A stretch of 9,355 nucleotides of DNA, from contig PFKL01000228.1 of assembly GCA_002784245.1 (NCBI GenBank), positions 1-9,355 on the forward strand. Reading direction: 5' to 3'. A program made the translations under genes and the position numbers. The notes under the pieces are model-generated. The model did no database searches. It had not been told where the DNA came from and saw nothing but the letters and a program-made list of their open reading frames with translations. This stretch comes from Comamonadaceae bacterium CG_4_10_14_3_um_filter_60_75. Its GTDB lineage: Bacteria > Pseudomonadota > Gammaproteobacteria > Burkholderiales > Burkholderiaceae_C. Below, in pieces: positions 7,001 through 9,355 of the stretch (the first letter of the stretch is position 1; every line of letters begins with the position of its first letter).

Positions 7001-7041
7001 CTGCTTGCGCTTATGCTATAAGGTCTAGAGGCATATTTCTT
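6986..7041 (+). repeat. Short dispersed intergenic repeat (Comamonadaceae AGCTGCTTGCGCTTAT type)
   Basis: The segment runs CGCTATCACAGGCATAG, then CTGCTTGCGC, then a small hairpin CTTAT (7010-7014) / GCT / ATAAG (7018-7022), then TCTAGAGGC and a T-rich end. I recognise this layout (CTATCA..ATAGCTGCTTGCGCTTAT..ATAAGCGCTAGAGGC..TTTT) from memory as a repeat scattered through Comamonadaceae genomes; this copy has a degenerate right stem (ATAAGGTC instead of ATAAGCGC). It supplies the stop codon of rph and the AGAGG (7027-7031) that is the only Shine-Dalgarno-like sequence before rdgB. Recognition is by memory only; no copy count could be made. Confidence 0.6.
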
Positions 7042-7641
7042 ATGAAAATTGTGTTGGCATCCAATAACCCCGGCAAGCTGGTGGAGCTGCAAGCCATGTT
7101 CGCCCCGCTGGGTTTTGAGCTCATCACCCAGGGCAGCTTGGGCATCCCGGAGGCCCCCGAGCCGTTTCATACCTTCATTGAAAACGCGCTGGCCAAGGCG
7201 CGCCATGCCGCCCAGCACAGCGGCCTGCCAGCGGTGGCCGATGATGCCGGTCTGTGCGTCGATGCGTTTGGTGGCCTGCCGGGCGTGCAAACCGCTTTTT
7301 ACGCCATGCAGTTTGGCTATCCCAAGAGCGACGACAACAATGTGACGGCACTGTTGGAGCAGATGCAGGACGTTGACAACCGGCGCGCGGCGATGGTCAG
7401 CACGCTGGTGGCTGTGCGCTCGCCGCAAGACCCCGAACCTTTGGTGGCGGTGGGCCGGGTGGTAGGCGAGATTGCGCGCGAGCGCCGCGGCTCCAATGGC
7501 TTTGGCTTTGACCCGGTGATGTTCATCCCCGAGTTTGGCAAGACGTTTGCCGAACTGCCCATTGAGGTCAAAAACGCCAACAGCCACCGGGGCCGCTCGG
7601 CAGCAGCCATGGTGGCGCTGATGCGTGAGCGGTGGTTGTGA
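7042..7641 (+). CDS. rdgB: dITP/XTP pyrophosphatase (RdgB/HAM1 family)
   Basis: 199 aa, usual length. Hydrolyses non-canonical purine triphosphates (ITP, dITP, XTP) to monophosphate and PPi, keeping deaminated purines out of DNA and RNA. Motifs: substrate loop SNNPGKLVEL (7-16), FIENALAKARHAA (45-57), the catalytic ADDAGLCVDAFGGLPG (66-81; the family usually has ADDSGL), GSNGFGFDPVMF (150-161) and KNANSHRGRS (177-186). The segment after LPG reads VQTAFYAMQFG, where E. coli-type enzymes have a conserved SARYAG; I believe the A(F/Y)YA form is common in Burkholderiales. The start ATG at 7042 is preceded by AGAGG with a long 10-nt spacing, contributed by the repeat upstream. It continues the rph unit and is followed by a 364-bp gap. 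Confidence 0.95.
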   Translation: MKIVLASNNPGKLVELQAMFAPLGFELITQGSLGIPEAPEPFHTFIENALAKARHAAQHSGLPAVADDAGLCVDAFGGLPGVQTAFYAMQFGYPKSDDNNVTALLEQMQDVDNRRAAMVSTLVAVRSPQDPEPLVAVGRVVGEIARERRGSNGFGFDPVMFIPEFGKTFAELPIEVKNANSHRGRSAAAMVALMRERWL

Positions 7642-7691
7642 GATTGCTTTTCGCCCTTGAAGACGCCGCCAAGCTGTATTTGCTTAAATCC

Positions 7692-7767
7692 GCACAGCGG
7701 CAGTCTTTGGCGGCCTCCTCATGGTGGAGTACCACAAATCGTCAGCCGCCAAAGCCAGCCACTGTGC
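7692..7767 (+). repeat. Hairpin element copy A (76 nt)
   Basis: Arms 7692-7714 and 7745-7767 pair at 20 of 23 positions with no bulge (a continuous 10-bp block CTTTGGCGGC/GCCGCCAAAG, then GCACAG/CTGTGC at the ends). The 30-nt interior contains the core 7717-7741: CCTCATG, a 4-bp stem GTGG/CCAC closed by loop AGTA, then AAATCG. There is no T run after it, so it is not a classical terminator. The same core occurs inverted in copy B. Orientation is defined by the core reading CCTCATG...AAATCG. Confidence 0.85.
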
Positions 7768-7841
7768 TGGACGCTTCAGCACGGGGCAACCAAGGGAAGC
7801 TTTTGGTATTGGGTATTCTGACGCTGGCGAAGCAACGGACT

Positions 7842-7919
7842 CGCGTGGTAGCCGGTGGGGGTGAGCGCCGATTTCTGGTACCCCAGCATGAGGCGGGCAC
7901 CCCCACCGGCTACCACGCG
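7842..7919 (-). repeat. Hairpin element copy B (78 nt), inverted relative to copy A
   Basis: A perfect 22-bp inverted repeat: 7842-7863 with 7898-7919, very GC-rich and containing a G5/C5 tract. After two mismatches the pairing continues for 4 more bp (7866-7869 with 7892-7895). On the minus strand the core (7893-7869) reads CCTCATG, stem CTGG/CCAG with loop GGTA, then AAATCG: 22 of 25 bases identical to copy A, with the stem difference compensated on both sides. No T run on either side. Confidence 0.9.
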
Positions 7920-7963
7920 TGGCGTACCCACAGCTTGACCCAGTGACTCCTTGGCCCATTGAA

Positions 7964-7979
7964 CCCTCGATCCCTCGAT
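7964..7979 (+). repeat. Direct duplication of CCCTCGAT
   Basis: Two head-to-tail copies of the 8-mer CCCTCGAT, followed by CCCG, 27 nt before the hemW start. Probably replication slippage; no function is evident. Confidence 0.7.
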
Positions 7980-8005
7980 CCCGCTGAACTTGTCGCCCGC
8001 AAGCC

Positions 8006-9244
8006 ATGATTCCTATCCAATCTGCCCCAATTGAGCGAGATATCGCCGTGCAGCCGCGCGACATCCAGCACTACATGCGCCCCGGCACCCTGCAACTGCA
8101 AACGCTGCCACCGTTGTCGCTCTACATTCATCTGCCCTGGTGCCTGAAGAAGTGTCCTTACTGCGACTTCAACTCGCACGAGATGCGCGCGGCCGAACTG
8201 CCCGAGCAGCCTTACCTGGCCGCGCTGCTGGCTGACCTGGAAGCTGCCTTGCCCCTCATCTGGGGCCGAAGCGTGCAAACCGTGTTCATTGGTGGTGGCA
8301 CGCCCAGCCTGTTTTCACCGCAGGCCATTGACCAACTGATTGGCGGTGTGCGTGCGCGCGTCAAGCTGGCGGCCAACGCCGAAATCACGTTGGAGGCCAA
8401 CCCGGGCACGTTCGAGAAAGACCGCTTCAAGGCCTACCGAGGCGCCGGTGTCACGCGCTTGTCAGTCGGCGTGCAGAGCTTCAATGATGATTTTTTGAAA
8501 ACCCTGGGTCGTGTACATAATCGGGCTCAAGCCCTTGATGCACTTGCGGAAGCAGCTACTGTTTTTGATACGTTCAATCTGGACTTGATGTACGCGCTGC
8601 CCGGGCAAACGCTGGATGATCTGCGTCAGGACGTGCTCACTGCGTTGCGCTTCAAGCCGCCGCACCTGTCGATCTACCACCTCACCATCGAGCCCAACAC
8701 CTACTTTGCCAAGCACCCACCGGCCCCGGTCGACGACGACCTGGTTGCCGATATGCTCGACCTGATCACCGAGCTGACAGGCCAAGACGGCATGCGCCGC
8801 TACGAGGTTTCGGCTTATGCGCGGTCCAGCCACGCCTGTCAGCACAACCTCAACTACTGGCAGTTTGGCGACTATCTGGGCATTGGCGCGGGCGCGCACA
8901 GCAAGCTCAGCTTTGCCCACCGCGTGCTGCGCCAGGTGCGCCTGCGCGACCCGGCACGCTACATGACGCAGGCGCTGGCCGACAACGCGCTGGCGCAGGA
9001 AAACGAGGTCAGCCGTGCTGACTTGCCGTTTGAATTCATGCTCAACGCGCTGCGCCTGGCCGATGGCTTTGAATTGCAGCAGTTTGCCGAGCGCACCGGT
9101 TTGGGGTTGAGCGCCATCGCCGCTGCGCTGGACGAGGCCGAGCGTCAGGGCTTGCTGCAGCGCAGCTTGACGCACGCCCAACCGACGGCACGCGGCTTTG
9201 ACTTTTTGAACGACTTGCAGGCACTGTTTTTGCCCAAGGCGTGA
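8006..9244 (+). CDS. hemW: Heme-binding radical SAM protein HemW (HemN-like)
   Basis: 412 aa. HemW is a 4Fe-4S radical-SAM protein that binds heme and is linked to heme delivery to respiratory enzymes. It is often misannotated as oxygen-independent coproporphyrinogen III oxidase. The radical-SAM cluster motif is C46-x3-C50-x2-C53 in WCLKKCPYCDF; the fourth cysteine of true HemN (CxxxCxxCxC) is replaced by F, which supports HemW. Other landmarks are YIHLPW (40-45), the SAM-contact segment GGGTPS (97-102), LEANPGT, RLSVGVQSF (151-159), NLDLMYALPGQ (191-201), HNLNYW (280-285) and the GIGAGAHS segment (292-299), then the C-terminal HemN domain. The ATG at 8006 gives a 35-residue leader before the core, usual for this order, but has no Shine-Dalgarno; ATG 8075 is a less likely alternative. 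Codons 160-189 are strikingly poor in G/C-ending triplets compared with the flanks. Confidence 0.94.
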   Translation: MIPIQSAPIERDIAVQPRDIQHYMRPGTLQLQTLPPLSLYIHLPWCLKKCPYCDFNSHEMRAAELPEQPYLAALLADLEAALPLIWGRSVQTVFIGGGTPSLFSPQAIDQLIGGVRARVKLAANAEITLEANPGTFEKDRFKAYRGAGVTRLSVGVQSFNDDFLKTLGRVHNRAQALDALAEAATVFDTFNLDLMYALPGQTLDDLRQDVLTALRFKPPHLSIYHLTIEPNTYFAKHPPAPVDDDLVADMLDLITELTGQDGMRRYEVSAYARSSHACQHNLNYWQFGDYLGIGAGAHSKLSFAHRVLRQVRLRDPARYMTQALADNALAQENEVSRADLPFEFMLNALRLADGFELQQFAERTGLGLSAIAAALDEAERQGLLQRSLTHAQPTARGFDFLNDLQALFLPKA

Positions 9245-9275
9245 AGGACGGGCACCGTTGCCGGGTCGACCGGGG

Positions 9276-9303
9276 TCAAGTCTGCAGCGGATGCTGTCGA
9301 TAA
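9276..9303 (+). promoter_or_regulatory. Candidate sigma-28 (FliA) flagellar-type promoter
   Basis: TCAAGTCT (9276-9283), 12 nt, then GTCGATAA (9296-9303) matches the sigma-28 consensus TAAAGTTT-N11-GCCGATAA at 6/8 and 7/8, with a spacer one base longer. AAGGA at 9310-9314 lies 7 nt before a TTG (9322) that opens a frame to the window edge (M-G-V-A-L-T-P-V-A-A-T). The downstream gene is not in the window, so this is tentative. Confidence 0.3.
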
Positions 9304-9355
9304 GATCATAAGGACGGCCGCTTGGGGGTAGCCTTGACGCCGGTCGCAGCGACTG

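Larger units (their letters stand above)
7642..8005. other. Non-coding gap between rdgB and hemW holding two hairpin elements
   Basis: No convincing gene is seen in these 364 bp. Two long inverted repeats (7692-7767 and 7842-7919) take up much of it. Between them, 7768-7841 shows only a weak GCTTC/GAAGC inverted repeat. At 7964-7979 the octamer CCCTCGAT is directly duplicated. TTGACC at 7935-7940 resembles a -35 box, but the matching -10 position (CATTGA, 7957-7962) is poor, so a hemW promoter is only a guess. hemW has no clear Shine-Dalgarno. No T-run terminator follows rdgB. Confidence 0.7.

Noticed and set aside
7772..7834. A third hairpin (GCTTC...GAAGC) between copies A and B
   Set aside because: Only 5 bp plus a bulged extension around a 40-nt loop, and the conserved core is missing; likely chance.
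7692..7919. Hairpins as integron attC sites
   Set aside because: Size is in range, but the terminal RYYYAAC/GTTRRRY boxes are absent, no extrahelical bases are seen and there is no cassette or integrase nearby.
7842..7919. Copy B hairpin as a rho-independent terminator of rdgB
   Set aside because: The loop is 34 nt and no T run follows on either strand.
7632..7946. A 104-codon plus-strand open frame across the rdgB-hemW gap
   Set aside because: It overlaps the end of rdgB, runs straight through both hairpin elements, has no recognisable motif and no ribosome site; the hairpins explain the sequence better.
7684..8064. A 126-codon minus-strand open frame in the same gap
   Set aside because: It also crosses both hairpins, overlaps the start of hemW and has a low-complexity, unrecognisable product.
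8462..9181. Long minus-strand frame (239 codons) opposite hemW, and a similar one opposite the kinase (4323-5078)
   Set aside because: Antisense shadows of clear HemW and kinase genes; no domain motifs or ribosome sites.
1..9355. CRISPR arrays, insertion sequences, prophage genes, toxin-antitoxin pairs
   Set aside because: No regularly spaced direct repeats, transposase or integrase motifs, or small paired genes were seen on either strand.

Overview
The window reads as chromosomal DNA of a betaproteobacterium, most likely Burkholderiales and probably family Comamonadaceae (Rhodoferax/Polaromonas/Acidovorax-like). This rests on the GC-rich coding style, the gene order gmk-yicC / kinase-phosphatase-rph-rdgB-hemW as I remember it from that order, and an intergenic repeat (AGCTGCTTGCGCTTAT...) that I recall as abundant in Comamonadaceae. 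It is a core, housekeeping region. No phage, transposase, CRISPR or other large mobile element is visible.

Layout. Bases 1-48 are the 3' part of a tRNA-Arg(ACG), followed by a strong terminator (56-97). On the minus strand, reading from 4243 down to 106, lie yicC, gmk, rpoZ and spoT. yicC, gmk and rpoZ are tightly packed, while spoT is separated from rpoZ by a clear intrinsic terminator and may have its own promoter. A 76-bp divergent intergenic region (4244-4319) separates this block from a plus-strand run: a soluble Ser/Thr kinase, a PP2C phosphatase, rph, rdgB, a 364-bp non-coding gap and hemW. The last 111 bp hold a possible flagellar-type (sigma-28) promoter and the possible start of another gene.

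How the genes fit together. gmk makes GDP from GMP, SpoT makes and destroys (p)ppGpp, and omega (rpoZ) carries the N-terminal MAR motif that forms ppGpp site 1 on RNA polymerase in Proteobacteria, so the left block is a guanine-nucleotide/stringent-response cluster. YicC and RNase PH act in RNA turnover, RdgB cleans the NTP pool, and HemW is a heme-binding radical-SAM protein. The kinase/phosphatase pair sits among these genes with a 1-nt intergenic gap and is the least explained protein module.

The most interesting signal is in the gap between rdgB and hemW. It holds two hairpin elements of 76 and 78 nt (7692-7767 plus, 7842-7919 minus) in opposite orientation. They share a 25-nt core at 22/25 identity, while their long stems have diverged by compensatory base-pair changes. 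This looks like a structured repeat family (RNA or single-stranded DNA hairpin) that I cannot name.
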